Assembly: GCF_040207875.1 (NCBI RefSeq)
Contig: NZ_CP157942.1
Span: 1,612,001-1,676,000, forward strand
Direction: 5' to 3'
DNA length: 64,000 nucleotides
Origin: Wolbachia endosymbiont of Armadillidium arcangelii
GTDB taxonomy: Bacteria > Pseudomonadota > Alphaproteobacteria > Rickettsiales > Anaplasmataceae
Shown piece after piece: positions 10,456 to 19,946 of the stretch. The notes beneath the pieces are model-generated. The model was not told where the DNA came from. It made no database searches and saw only the letters and a list, made by a program, of their open reading frames with translations. The translations under genes were made by a program, and so were the position numbers. Position 1 is the first letter of the stretch, and every line of letters starts with the position of its first letter.

Positions 10456-10866
10456 TCAACTAGATCTAAAATTAGACAGGAAAAGGTAATCTTGATAAAA
10501 CTCATTGACAACAAGTTCTCTCGCATTTGAGCTTTCCGTTTGCACCTTTTTGTACCCTAATTTATGGCCTATTGAATCTTTATATGCACTAACTGTTTTA
10601 TATATCTTACTTACCTCTCCTGGAAAGATACCACCAACAATTATAACGCATAATCCTGCAACCACTGCAAAAGTTAGAGTTAAACTTTGTCTCCAGCTAG
10701 CTTTTTTTTCTTGTGCGTTAGCAGAGCACAATTCGCTTGACATTTCTTTTAGATACTCATGCCACATGTGATTGCAGTTCGTACATTTCACCTTCCTTCC
10801 AGAAAAACCTATTTGCTCACGAGATACTAAGTAGGTTTTAGTACAATTATGACATTGTATTTTCAT
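10456..10866 (-). CDS. MJ0042-type zinc-ribbon membrane protein
   Basis: The N-terminus has a zinc-ribbon of the MJ0042 type, with cysteine pairs C5/C8 and C28/C31 (QCHNC and VKCTNC) separated by the usual SREQIGFSGRKVKC spacer and followed by MW. A single membrane helix (LTFAVVAGLCVIIVGGIF) lies around residues 63-80 and a hydrophilic C-terminal part follows. Proteins of this shape in alphaproteobacteria are annotated only as zinc-ribbon domain proteins; the ribbon would be cytoplasmic. It is divergent from dapD, with 38 bases between the start codons, so the two promoters must overlap or face each other. Function unknown. Confidence 0.8.
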   Translation of the reverse strand: MKIQCHNCTKTYLVSREQIGFSGRKVKCTNCNHMWHEYLKEMSSELCSANAQEKKASWRQSLTLTFAVVAGLCVIIVGGIFPGEVSKIYKTVSAYKDSIGHKLGYKKVQTESSNARELVVNEFYQDYLFLSNFRSS

Positions 10867-10904
10867 AGTGCTTACGTATAAAATAATATAAATTTGATAT
10901 CAAT

Positions 10905-11807
10905 ATGTATATAATAAATGAAAAATTTGCAACTAAAAAATTACAAGATGAGATAGAAAATATTTGGAAAGATAAAGATAAACTTAACGATTGTAATCTA
11001 AAAAAAGCAGCAAGAGTAATAATCAAAAAGGTAATTGAGTTACTTGATAGTGGTAAAATTAGAGTAGCAGAAAAGTCATCAAGTGGAAAATGGATAGTAC
11101 ATAAGTGGATAAAGCAGGCAATATTATTACACTTTCTCACTGAAAAAAGCAAAATAATAGACAACACCAATTGCTGGTTTGACAAGATCGGTAGCAAGTT
11201 TAGTGAATGGAATGAGGAGAAATTTTACCAGTCAAAAATTAGAGCAGTACCTGGGTGTTTTGTCCGCCAATCTGCTTATATAGGTAAAAATGTTGTTCTA
11301 ATGCCAAGCTTTATCAACGTTGGTGCATACATTGATTCTGGTACAATGATAGACACTTGGTCAACAATTGGTAGTTGTGCACAAATAGGAAAAAATTGCC
11401 ATATTTCCGGTGGAGTGGGAATAGGTGGAGTTCTTGAGCCTGTTCAAGCTTCTCCAGTTATTATAGAGGATAATTGCTTCATTGGAGCGCGCAGTGAGGT
11501 AGCAGAAGGTGTGATAATAAGAGAAGGATCAGTCCTTGGCATGGGGGTGTTTATTGGAGCATCAACAAAGATCATTGATAGAGAAACAAACAAGATATTT
11601 TATGGTGAAGTGCCACCTTATTCCGTCATTGTACCAGGATCTACTCCATCTAAAAATAATATCTCAACCTATTGCGCAATTATAGTAAAAAAAGTGGACA
11701 AGAAGACGAGATCAAAAACCTCCATAAATGAAATATTGAGAATCTCACTACTTGCCGTCATTTTTTTTATCATTATTACTAACTACAGTAATGGCATATA
11801 CACATAA
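10905..11807 (+). CDS. dapD: Tetrahydrodipicolinate N-succinyltransferase
   Basis: DapD transfers succinyl from succinyl-CoA to tetrahydrodipicolinate in the diaminopimelate/lysine pathway. The left-handed beta-helix is clear from residues about 120 to 240, with hexapeptide-type runs such as [34 protein letters not shown] and [19 protein letters not shown]. The family C-terminus ([14 protein letters not shown]) is present near residue 277. The frame then continues for about 22 mostly hydrophobic residues over a T8 run, overlapping the convergent DUF2610 gene by 60 bases; the family normally ends near 275. Lost stop or harmless extension; the enzyme core looks intact. Confidence 0.93.
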   Translation: MYIINEKFATKKLQDEIENIWKDKDKLNDCNLKKAARVIIKKVIELLDSGKIRVAEKSSSGKWIVHKWIKQAILLHFLTEKSKIIDNTNCWFDKIGSKFSEWNEEKFYQSKIRAVPGCFVRQSAYIGKNVVLMPSFINVGAYIDSGTMIDTWSTIGSCAQIGKNCHISGGVGIGGVLEPVQASPVIIEDNCFIGARSEVAEGVIIREGSVLGMGVFIGASTKIIDRETNKIFYGEVPPYSVIVPGSTPSKNNISTYCAIIVKKVDKKTRSKTSINEILRISLLAVIFFIIITNYSNGIYT

Positions 11808-12029
11808 CTCTGAAAAAGAGACTCCATTTTCTTGAGATAACTTATATAATTTTTGCAGACTTTCTTTGACTTTATTAGGTATGTTTCCTCCACGCTCCTT
11901 TGCAAGCCAGGAATCTTGATGGTGAATTGGATGAGTATCATCCTTTGGATTTCCTATGTATATTGCAAAAGGCGAACTTTGCCCTTTGAAATCACACTGC
12001 ACAGTAAACTTTTTTATAGACTCAGCCAT
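11748..12029 (-). CDS. DUF2610 family protein
   Basis: The 93-residue protein matches, by recall, the small DUF2610 family found in Rickettsiales: it has [18 protein letters not shown] near the start and [13 protein letters not shown] in the middle. The function of the family is not known. The ATG at 12027-12029 directly follows the TAA of the upstream gene (12030-12032) with no base between, so the two are almost certainly translated from one message. No signal peptide or membrane segment. The 3' end overlaps dapD. Confidence 0.75.
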   Translation of the reverse strand: MAESIKKFTVQCDFKGQSSPFAIYIGNPKDDTHPIHHQDSWLAKERGGNIPNKVKESLQKLYKLSQENGVSFSELCVYAITVVSNNDKKNDGK

Positions 12030-12422
12030 TTAAAGACCTCTACTTTTCTTTTTGACCGATCTCATCGCAGGTAAAAGAGGTGGTTTTTTGATAAAATCTT
12101 GCCCATTGAAAACACCTTCTTTGCCTTCTAAAGCTCGATGAACATCAGCTCTGCTCAATTGTGACTCTTTTGCTACCCTCATTTCATGCTTTACCATAAT
12201 ATTAGCACATGCTAGCACTTTTTTTACTAATTCTAGATCACCATTTAACATTCGAACTAGCACTTGAAATATTTCTGCTAAAGTTAGTCCATCAGCATTT
12301 ATAACCTTGTTTTCTATAAAATTGACAGCTTTTTCAAATTTGTATTCAATACTATCATCTTGAGGTATAAGGGCAACATAACCGGTGTTTTTGTCGTCCA
12401 TAACTGAAGCACTATTACTCAC
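12030..12422 (-). CDS. Hypothetical protein with antitoxin-like helix-turn-helix end
   Basis: The 130-residue protein is not firmly recognised. The first 40 residues look unstructured; an alternative start at MDDKN (residue 8) is possible. Residues about 60-110, including MLNGDLELVKKVLACANIM and VAKESQLSRADVHRALEGKEG, resemble the DNA-binding helix-turn-helix of addiction-module antidote proteins (pattern A-x-x-G-L-S-R-x-x-L-Y-x-A-L). This is a by-eye similarity. It is the first gene of a two-gene unit with the DUF2610 gene, whose start codon abuts its stop codon, and is divergent from the methyltransferase gene. Confidence 0.7.
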   Translation of the reverse strand: MSNSASVMDDKNTGYVALIPQDDSIEYKFEKAVNFIENKVINADGLTLAEIFQVLVRMLNGDLELVKKVLACANIMVKHEMRVAKESQLSRADVHRALEGKEGVFNGQDFIKKPPLLPAMRSVKKKSRGL

Positions 12423-12502
12423 AAACTTAAGTTTATACTATATATATAAATACTCTACTATTTTATATTATGGCACGCTATAGTTAAACATTTATTAATA
12501 AC

Positions 12503-13516
12503 ATGCTCACTTATATACACGAATTAATTGATAAAAGCCGAGGATCAATATCCATCAGTGATTTTATGAACGCTGCTCTATATCATAAAGAGTACGGCTA
12601 TTACATGAATAAATTACCACTTGGCAAAGATGGTGATTTCATTACTGCATCTGAAATTAGTCAACTGTTTGGTGAAATAATTGCAGTTTGGACAATGCAT
12701 ACATGGGAAAAACTAGGAAAGCCATCAAAATTTTCTCTAGTTGAGCTTGGACCAGGTAAAGGAACACTCATTCACGATGTAATAAGAGTCACTAAAAAAT
12801 ATAGCTGTTTTTTTAGCTCAATGGACATTCACCTAGTTGAAATAAGTCCTATTTTACAGAAAACACAAAAGGAAAAATTAAAGGGATTAGATATTAACTG
12901 GCACACAGATGTCAACAACTTACCAAACCAGCCAACTATTTTTTTTGCAAATGAGTTATTTGACGCCCTTCCAATTGACCAGTTCGTTTATCGTGATGGA
13001 CAGTGGTATGAAAACAGAGTGACAAAGCAGGATAATGGCAGTCTTTCGTTGTTACTTCAGTGCTCAATGCCAATTACTGGAATAGGAAAACTTTTCAATG
13101 GTGCAGTGGTAGAAATATGTCCAGCTGGAATTGCAATATTAAAGAAACTTGAGAATAAGATAGTCAATAATGGAGGAGCTGCCCTGATTATAGATTATGG
13201 TTATGTATATCCTGAATACAAGAGCACTCTACAATCGATAAGACAGCATAAGTATACTAATTTTCTTGAAAATGTCGGTAATAGTGACATCACTGCACTT
13301 GTGAACTTTCAATCATTAAAAGATTCATTAAGTCACGTAAATTGTGAGATTTTGACTCAAAGAGAATTTTTACACCTTTTTGGTATAAAAGAAAGAACAC
13401 AAACTTTGATGAAAAATGCAAGTGATGAACAAAAAAATAAGATCTTCAGTGAATTTCTAAGGTTAACTGAAAATATGGGTACTCTCTTTAAGGCAATGCT
13501 GATTCACCATTTGTAA
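12503..13516 (+). CDS. MidA/NDUFAF7-type SAM-dependent methyltransferase
   Basis: The protein belongs to the family of NDUFAF7 (MidA), a methyltransferase that in mitochondria methylates an arginine of a complex I subunit. Visible motifs are GDFITASEISQLFGE near residue 45, the SAM-binding LVELGPGKGTL near residue 80, FFANELFDALPIDQF near residue 150, and IIDYGY near residue 233. At 337 residues it is somewhat shorter than the usual 350-390. It is divergent from the HTH/DUF2610 pair. A role in complex I assembly is inferred from the family. Downstream lies IS debris, starting 37 bases after the stop codon. Confidence 0.85.
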   Translation: MLTYIHELIDKSRGSISISDFMNAALYHKEYGYYMNKLPLGKDGDFITASEISQLFGEIIAVWTMHTWEKLGKPSKFSLVELGPGKGTLIHDVIRVTKKYSCFFSSMDIHLVEISPILQKTQKEKLKGLDINWHTDVNNLPNQPTIFFANELFDALPIDQFVYRDGQWYENRVTKQDNGSLSLLLQCSMPITGIGKLFNGAVVEICPAGIAILKKLENKIVNNGGAALIIDYGYVYPEYKSTLQSIRQHKYTNFLENVGNSDITALVNFQSLKDSLSHVNCEILTQREFLHLFGIKERTQTLMKNASDEQKNKIFSEFLRLTENMGTLFKAMLIHHL

Positions 13517-13553
13517 CCTTGTGTGGTTCTTATGTTAAACGTTTTGACTATTG

Positions 13554-14528
13554 ACCTTACCCAGAAAAAGTAGAGAGGAAGTAAAGAAGTTTTTGCTATG
13601 AAAATAAAAAGTTCAGGAATGCAATGTAGAATGTCTACGCTGTTTATTATAAAAAATTTCTATATATTCAAATATTGCGGTGTTGTGCAGAGTATTGTGA
13701 AGTATCAATGAGTATGAGTGAACTAAAAAAGCTCTCTGAAACAGCATTATCATAACAACAACCTTTGTCTAGAAATAATACTTTTTGTACTCAGTAAAAA
13801 TTGATAATTTTTAGAGGTGTATTGTGATCCTTGATCGCTATAAGCAGATTTGCGCAATAGCCATATCTATGCCTATCAACTAAATCTATTATTGCCAACC
13901 ATCCTTGATTGGTTTTTATGTACGTAAACCCATATCTTGTTTAGTTGATCAGTGGTGAAATTCTGATTCAATATGTTATTTGTAGTTTTAAACCTTCATC
14001 TAAGCTTAGCTTGAATGCCATTTTTCTGCATAACATTGTTTTGATTTTACCTAAAGCCTTTAATTCAGTTTAGGAGCTCCGTACCTGCATTGTGATGCTT
14101 TTCTTTGTATGAGCTCTTCTCTTATTGTTTTTTTCTGAGTAATCCATCTATACAAGCAGATACGTTCAAAAACCTTCATAATTCCCGTGTTTTATAGCAG
14201 TTTTCATGTTCTTTTATAAAAACTCTTTTTGGTTTGCAAAATATCCCAGGGCTTTTTTTAAAATGTCTCTTTCTCTCGTTGCCAGCTCTTTCTTTAAATC
14301 AAACTTTTCTTTGTCACAAGTTCCTTTTCCTGGGTTCCAGACATTGTATGTTTTTACCCACCTGCTTAGCCGCTAATACCCAAATCTCTTCCTATTTTTG
14401 CTGATGATTGACCTGTTTCTTTTTCCAGTCTTCATTTTTGCATTCTGCTGTATGTTCTCTTCTTTTTGTCATATCACACCTCTTTGAAAAAACTTCTTAA
14501 CTTCCTCTCTACTTTTTCTGGGTAAGGT
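13554..14528 (-). mobile_element. Degraded IS3-like element with intact terminal repeats
   Basis: The ends are inverted repeats identical over 29 bases (ACCTTACCCAGAAAAAGTAG and on) and continue with one mismatch. Inside, the minus strand carries broken IS3-type transposase pieces: orfA-like MTKRREHTAECKNEDWKKK near the right end, and an integrase-core piece TYIKTNQGWLAIIDLVDRH around 13850-13925. Stops and frameshifts abound, so it is dead. No clear target duplication was found. The right end abuts the group II intron remnant, into whose ORF it may have inserted. Confidence 0.75.
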
Positions 14529-14532
14529 TAGT

Positions 14533-14880
14533 TTGTCACCAAAGATACCACTTATTACACACTTTGGTACTGTATCACTAAAATGGAATAAATGGGTCGG
14601 TGTAAATGATAACGTTATACCAACATGGAATAAGCGTAGTGAAGTAATACAAAGACTACTAGCGCAAACTTGTGAATTATGTAAATCACAAGAGCAAATT
14701 GAGGTACGTAAACTTACTGATCTGCGAAGTAAAAATAATACTAAACTACCTGAATGGAAGAAAAGAATGATTGAATGACAGAGGAAAACTCTTGTTGTTT
14801 GTCATGAATGCCATAAGAAAATCCAATATGGTAAATGTGATGGTGATTCCTTAAAATGTAAAGATTATCGGAGAGCCACG
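14533..14880 (+). pseudogene. Group II intron maturase, C-terminal HNH fragment
   Basis: The open part reads as the end of an intron-encoded protein: RLLAQTCELCKSQEQIEVRK followed by KLTDLRSKNN, LPEWKKRMIE, a stop, then KTLVVCHECHKKIQYGK. The CxxC / CxxC pair and this order are typical of the HNH endonuclease end of bacterial group II intron proteins. One internal stop (14776-14778) and loss of the RT part make it a relic. It starts 5 bases after the IS3-like element, which probably truncated it. Confidence 0.75.
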
Positions 14881-14955
14881 TGATACGGATGCGTGGTTCG
14901 GAGAGGGGTTGTTGGAAAAGTGCTTAGTAGTAACTCGCTGGCTACCTACTCTACG
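14873..14955 (+). ncRNA. Group II intron domains V and VI (remnant)
   Basis: GAGCCACG (14873-14880) pairs with CGTGGTTC (14892-14899), the base of a domain V stem; the stem is about 7 nt shorter than the usual 34, so it is probably inactive. Domain VI-like sequence with GTTGGAAAAGTGC and a closing ACCTACTCTAC follows, as at 3' ends of this intron class. Confidence 0.6.
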
Positions 14956-15369
14956 CAAGCACGGTTCTTGTGGGGGAGTCATAAAAATAAAACTCAAACA
15001 AGGTGGATAGGACTATGACTTCTACCAAACAAAAAACAAAAAAAAGCAAATTATAGGTAATGAATCCTAACTCAGCGGGAATAGACATCATAAGTGTTGA
15101 AAGTATAACAAGTGGTATCATATAGCTAACTTAAAAGAGGTTTCCCCAAAGGGATAATAAAGGCATAGTAAGGCTTTAAGGTAATATAAATGATTGTATA
15201 TTAAATCAAAGCCGCAAGGCTATAATGAGCAAGCTGTCAATTGGATTGATTGATAGAAATCGTAGGCATCTCAGTACACTCCTAGCTTTAAAAAATGGAG
15301 TACGAACGGTAGAAAAACAATCCTGTACAGCATTTACATTATTATTTGATTATATTTATAGGTACAAAA
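14956..15369 (+). other. Debris: IS110-like N-terminal scrap and unassigned DNA
   Basis: From 15015 the frame reads MTSTKQKTKKSKL, stop, VMNPNSAGIDIISVES, which resembles the start of IS110-type transposases (NPNAAGID). It ends at about 15108. The rest to 15369 has no recognisable gene. Confidence 0.4.
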
Positions 15370-16214
15370 ATGGCTATTTTTGATGTTTCAAAAGAAACAC
15401 TTGATATCTCAATCGATAATAAACATCAGCGTATAGAAAATGTAGAAAGAGCTATATCTGAGTTTATAAAGTCAAAAATAGTTAACGTACTTATTAGGTT
15501 ATGTGTAAACAGGTGGTTATGAAAAATTTGTCATAAAGTTGTTGCGGGAACATAACATAGCTGTTCACAGAGCTCACCCAAATCGGGTTTGCAAAGGTCT
15601 GCAACCACTTTGCAAAAACAGATAAATTAGATGCAAAATTACTAGAAAAATATGCTGAATTTATCACAAAAAATGACGAGGTAATAGAATACATAGTTTC
15701 ACAAAAGCAAGAAGAACTAAAAGAGCAGTTGAGCGCAATCTAAACGATATGCAAATAAGTGCCGTTTTCAACAGGAAAAGCCAGAAAATATATAGAAAGA
15801 CAGATAGAATTTGCAAAAGAGCAAGTTAGGAAAGATATAGAAGAACTCTGATCCTAATTTGAAGGAAAAAAGCAAACTGCTAACTAGCTATAAAGGTGTT
15901 GACCGCAAGTATCCTACTCATAGAGGTACCTGAACTTGGTAGGTTAGATAATAAGGAAATAGCTTGTTTAGTTGCCAAAAACCAACGAAATCGGAAGGAA
16001 AATAAGCAAAGCTCAAATCATAGGTGGCAGATTTTATGCTCGAAAAGCATTATACATGTCTGCTGTGGTTGCAATGCATCATAATAAAAAAATGAAAGTA
16101 TTTTACCAGCGTTTAGTTGACTCTGGCAAAGCCGCTAAAGTTGCTGTAATGAGAAAAATCATCATTTGTTTAAATGCTATGATAAAAAATAATAATTTTT
16201 ATCTTGATGTTTAA
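15370..16214 (+). pseudogene. IS110-family transposase remnant
   Basis: The N-terminal frame starts FDVSKETLDISID, the DEDD-type start of IS110 transposases, and soon breaks. After several frameshifts the C-terminal transposase part is recognisable at about 15972-16214: IGGRFYARKALYMSAVVAMH, then KVFYQRLVDSGKAAKVAVMR. Multiple stops and shifts show it is dead. It is a different lineage from the intact copies at 19.0 and 32.3 kb, though the C-termini align in pattern. Confidence 0.75.
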
Positions 16215-16345
16215 GACGGTAGATGCCAGTGTCACACACTGGCATCCTACAGATAATGTTTGTACGATTGTGTGTCTAGACACTGGGATGACACCTTCCT
16301 GCTAGACAATGTTCATACAGATGTGCGTCACGCGCTGATTAGATT
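16215..16345. repeat. Wolbachia-type palindromic intergenic repeat
   Basis: A perfect 11-bp inverted repeat, GATGCCAGTGT at 16222-16232 and its complement at 16236-16246 with a 3-base loop, is followed by CACTGGGATGACACC and related pieces. The CCAGTGTC...ACTGG theme recurs around 10.4 kb and 41.5-41.8 kb, so this is a dispersed repeat rather than a gene-specific terminator. Confidence 0.65.
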
Positions 16346-16380
16346 TTTGCTTCGTGTAAAATAGTTTTGAAAGAGGTCTG

Positions 16381-17073
16381 CTACGTTTTCTTTACGCTAC
16401 CTATAACTTCCACAAGCAATGCAAACATAAATGAAGAATACAAATATGCTTTTGGTAGTTCTATGTGAAGCCCTTCAAGTGTTAGATATACACCGACGAG
16501 TAAAATAAATAGAATGGCAATTACTTTTAAGCTTGGGTTTGATTTTATTAACTGAGCGGTATAACTTGATGAAAATAGCATTGCTAATATGGAAAATGTA
16601 AATGCTATAGCAATAATTATCATATTGTGAGTTAATGCTATGGCAGTTAATATTGAATCAACCGAAAAAACTAAATCTATTAATATAATTTGTAGCACAA
16701 CTAAAAAAAATTGTGATTTAACGTTCGCCTTTGTTTTGTTCTCCTTATGTACAAAAATGTCGCTCCATAACTCCATAGAGCTTTTAACAATAAGGAATAA
16801 CCCTCCTGCAATCATAAGTAAATCCTTTACTGAGATATCCAGTGATACGGCGTGAAATATAGGTTTTTGCATTGATAATATATATGATGTAAAAAATAGT
16901 ATTACAAAACGCATCAATAGCGCTAGGCTAAAACCTATAAGGCGCGCTCTTTCTCTCAGCAGATTTGGCACCTTATCTATTGCTAGAGAAATAAAGATTA
17001 AATTGTCTATACCAAGTATAGTTTCAAGTAGCGTAAGTATCAATAAAGTCCAAGTATCGGCTAGCATTTTCAT
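16381..17073 (-). CDS. TerC family integral membrane protein
   Basis: The 230-residue protein has about seven hydrophobic helices and the two TerC family signatures: an acidic TLLETILGIDNLIFISLA near the N-terminus (residues 14-31) and a second LVFSVDSILTAIAL around residues 134-147. TerC-family proteins are linked to tellurite resistance and, in several bacteria, to manganese export that supports secreted enzymes; the substrate here is unknown. It stands alone, with repeats downstream and 270 bases of non-coding DNA upstream. Confidence 0.88.
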   Translation of the reverse strand: MKMLADTWTLLILTLLETILGIDNLIFISLAIDKVPNLLRERARLIGFSLALLMRFVILFFTSYILSMQKPIFHAVSLDISVKDLLMIAGGLFLIVKSSMELWSDIFVHKENKTKANVKSQFFLVVLQIILIDLVFSVDSILTAIALTHNMIIIAIAFTFSILAMLFSSSYTAQLIKSNPSLKVIAILFILLVGVYLTLEGLHIELPKAYLYSSFMFALLVEVIGSVKKT

Positions 17074-17343
17074 TCCAAAGTCAGCCTTTGTACTTTACAA
17101 TAGATGTGTAAAAATTAAGTAACTTCGCTCAGGTAATTAGAAATCAACCTTGCCCAGAAAAAGGGAAAAGGGCATTTTTATAATAAAAGTGTTTTTTTAA
17201 GAAGAGTAATAAGATTGAAAATCTAACTCTTTTTACGAAAATTTTAAGCAGATTCTAAGATAATTGTACCATGAAAGTATATGCTTGCTATGTAGACTAA
17301 TATTTTTTTTAATTTAAGATAGATACACAGTTAAGAGGAACCT
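17074..17343. other. Intergenic with a solo IS3-like end
   Basis: At about 17145-17175 the sequence ACCTTGCCCAGAAAAAGG matches the terminal repeat of the IS3-like element at 13.55 kb with a few changes. No transposase sequence accompanies it. The rest is AT-rich and probably carries the promoter of the malonyl-CoA decarboxylase gene; no clear boxes were assigned. Confidence 0.4.
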
Positions 17344-18720
17344 ATGGCAAAAGAATCATTAGCAAAAACTGATATAGTGAAAGTTGAAGATAAGAAAACA
17401 GTAAAAGGCTTTTTTAAAATATTAGGTGAAGTAGCAGATGCTGTAAGGTCATGGGTTGGCAATATTAGCCCTGATTTAAGTAGTAGTCGCGATATCGATA
17501 GTTTAGTCTTGAAGATGAACGAATGCTTAAACCCAAAGGGAGGAGAAGTCTCAGCACGTAAGAACACTGTATCTCTTGGTAATCTTTACTTGAGTTTATC
17601 AGAGAAAGGTAAAATAAAATTTTTACAAACCCTGGCAGAAAAATTTAGTCTACATAAAGAAGAAATAGATGAGAAAATAAAAGAATACAAAGAAAATCAA
17701 AATCCCGAGTTAAACTATAAATTTGAACAGGATTTAATAAAAACTCTTGAATCATCACGTTCTAAAATATTAAAGCAATTTATTTCTTTACCAGAAGGCC
17801 TCAAGTTTATTGTTGATATGCGTTCTGATGTGCTTAAGCTAAAGAACCAATATAGAAGTTTGGATCCACTAGAGAACGAATTAAAAAATATACTCTATAC
17901 TTGGGTTGATGTTGATCTACTTGATCTTCGTCAAATCACCTGGGATTCACCTGCATCATTGCTAGAAAAACTTATAAAATATGAAGCTGTGCATGAAATT
18001 TCTTCTTGGGGTGACTTAAAAAATAGGCTGGATTCTGATCATCTCTGTTTTGCTTTTTTTCATTACAAGATACCAAACGAACCTCTAATTTTTGTAGAGG
18101 TTGCATTGGTGAATAAGATTGCAGATAGCATTCAACACCTTTTAGATGAATCAGTACCTTCAAGCGATCCAAGTAGTGCAAGCACTGCTATATTCTATTC
18201 AATATCAAATACTCAAGCAGGGTTATCTGGAATTAGTCTTGGTAATTTCTTAATCAAAAGGGTTGTAGAAAAGCTATCGCAGGAATTTAAAAGCATAAGA
18301 GCGTACGCAACTCTTTCTCCAATACCTGGCTTTACGAAATGGCTGAAAAATCAAGATGTAGCTTTATTAGGTAAGCTTAATATAAAACAATCAGGTGAAG
18401 AAATTTTAGAAAGCATAAAAACTAACGTTGAATGCGAAAAACAGTGTCTACTGAAACTTTGTGCACACTATTTGCTAAAGGTTAAAAGCAGTAGTGGCGG
18501 TGCTTATGATCCGGTGGCACACTTTCATTTAAGCAATGGTGCATCAATCAAACAACTCAACTGGATGGCAGATACTTCTGAAAAAGGCATTAGTCAGTCA
18601 GTCGGGATGATGGTGAATTATCTGTATGAATTGCCTAAAATAAATAACAATCATGAGAATTATATGATTAATAAAGCGATCTCTTGCTCAAAGCAGGTTT
18701 CTTCTCTATTGAAGGGATAA
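17344..18720 (+). CDS. Malonyl-CoA decarboxylase
   Basis: The enzyme converts malonyl-CoA to acetyl-CoA and CO2. The 458-residue protein matches the family along its length: DLRQITWDSPASLLEKLI near residue 198, EPLIFVEVAL near 249, FYSISNTQAGLSGISLGNFL near 282, the serine-bearing LSPIPGFTKWL near 325, and the histidine-bearing PVAHFHLSNGA near 393 followed by WMADTSEKGISQSVGMMVNY. The Ser and His correspond to the catalytic pair of the human enzyme. The N-terminal helical domain is shorter and less conserved. It stands alone; an IS110 block starts 40 bases downstream. Confidence 0.9.
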   Translation: MAKESLAKTDIVKVEDKKTVKGFFKILGEVADAVRSWVGNISPDLSSSRDIDSLVLKMNECLNPKGGEVSARKNTVSLGNLYLSLSEKGKIKFLQTLAEKFSLHKEEIDEKIKEYKENQNPELNYKFEQDLIKTLESSRSKILKQFISLPEGLKFIVDMRSDVLKLKNQYRSLDPLENELKNILYTWVDVDLLDLRQITWDSPASLLEKLIKYEAVHEISSWGDLKNRLDSDHLCFAFFHYKIPNEPLIFVEVALVNKIADSIQHLLDESVPSSDPSSASTAIFYSISNTQAGLSGISLGNFLIKRVVEKLSQEFKSIRAYATLSPIPGFTKWLKNQDVALLGKLNIKQSGEEILESIKTNVECEKQCLLKLCAHYLLKVKSSSGGAYDPVAHFHLSNGASIKQLNWMADTSEKGISQSVGMMVNYLYELPKINNNHENYMINKAISCSKQVSSLLKG

Positions 18721-18923
18721 TTTATAATAATGCTTAAAAGTATATGAGAATGTTCAAAAAAAGCATAGGCGTCAAGTTAAGGAAAAGTGGAATAAGAAAG
18801 ATATCAACTATGTTTAAAAATTTTTTATTTGTGTAATTTTGCAACTTCATATGGGCAATAAAACCCCATTTTGTCGTATAAGAATAGAATTTTATATCAA
18901 ACAGCTACTACCTTGCTTAAGCC

Positions 18924-18968
18924 AATGAATATGTGCGTTTAGTGTGTGTGTGGACGCACATATTCATT
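18924..18968. terminator. Perfect 15-bp hairpin at IS110 end
   Basis: AATGAATATGTGCGT (18924-18938) and its exact complement (18954-18968) flank a 15-base loop containing a GT run. It lies 30 bases past the stop codon of the IS110 transposase. It may end transposase transcription or mark the element end. The same hairpin is at 32232-32276. Confidence 0.55.
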
Positions 18969-18998
18969 AACTAATTTTAATTATTGCCATGTAAATTT

Positions 18999-19946
18999 CT
19001 AAACATGCAAATTAATTGCTTCTTTAAGTCTGGCATTGGCGATGACTATAATTTTACGCATAAGTGCAGTGAGTGCTACCATCTTTCTTTTACCACTATC
19101 AATAAGCTTACAATAAAAAGCAGCAAGTTCTGACTTGGAGTTTCTAGCAGCCATAGCAGCTGTGAAAAGCTTTGAACGAACGTTACTTCTTCCACCTATA
19201 ATCCTTCGGTAACCAATAGCTTTACCACTTTCCTTAGGATGAGGTGCAACACCTGCAAGGCTTGCAACTTGCCTTTTGTTTAAGGAACCAAGTTCCGGTA
19301 TAAGGCACAATAAACATTGAGAGGTTTTTCTACCTATTCCAGGAACTGTTTCAAGAATCTTCTGGTATCGGTTCAGTTCAGGGTTTTCATTGACTATTTT
19401 TTGTATAGCTTGATCAAGCTTTTCTACCTGATTATTGAGGAATTCAATAGTTTGTTGACAACTTTCCTTAATGTAATCATTTCCAGGAGTTTTAAGCCTA
19501 TTTTTTTCTTGAACAAGCATTTTTGTAATATCATCACGACGCTGACAAAGTGTAAATAAGGTGGTTTGTTCTTTTGAGATAGGTGTAAATAGCTGCAGAC
19601 GTCCACAACGCTCAACACCATATTGGGCAAGCGCTTTTGCATCCAGATTGTCAGTCTTTGCCAAAGTTCCATGAGATAGAATGAAGTTTTTAACTTGACG
19701 AGTATTAGCACGATGCACAGCAATGTTTCTGTCAATAAGAAAATACAATAAGCCAAGCTCATAGCCTCCTGTAGCTTCTAAAATTATCATGGAATTGGGT
19801 AAGATATTTGAAAATTTTTGGTAAAATTGTTTCCAGCCAGAACAACTATTGTCAAACTTGATAACACTTTTTTGTTCATTCACTGCAATGACAAATTCAA
19901 GTTTTCCGATATCAATGCCAATAAAATTTTGATAAGATATAACCAT
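18999..19946 (-). CDS. IS110-family transposase, intact
   Basis: IS110 recombinases use a RuvC-like DEDD catalytic domain and a C-terminal serine domain and move DNA without classic terminal repeats. In this 315-residue protein the N-terminal acidic motif is FIGIDIGKLEFVIA (residues about 8-21), followed by MIILEATGGYELGLLYFL, the AKTDNLDAKALAQYG motif near 95, and the C-terminal TVPGIGRKTSQCLL and GGRSNVRSKLFTAAMAARN. The length is standard and no frame break is seen. An identical copy is at 32307-33254. Confidence 0.92.
   Translation of the reverse strand: MVISYQNFIGIDIGKLEFVIAVNEQKSVIKFDNSCSGWKQFYQKFSNILPNSMIILEATGGYELGLLYFLIDRNIAVHRANTRQVKNFILSHGTLAKTDNLDAKALAQYGVERCGRLQLFTPISKEQTTLFTLCQRRDDITKMLVQEKNRLKTPGNDYIKESCQQTIEFLNNQVEKLDQAIQKIVNENPELNRYQKILETVPGIGRKTSQCLLCLIPELGSLNKRQVASLAGVAPHPKESGKAIGYRRIIGGRSNVRSKLFTAAMAARNSKSELAAFYCKLIDSGKRKMVALTALMRKIIVIANARLKEAINLHV

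Noticed and set aside
11741..11807. Hydrophobic DapD tail as a membrane anchor
   Set aside because: It lies past the family end, over a T8 run and opposite another gene; a lost stop is more likely than a real anchor.
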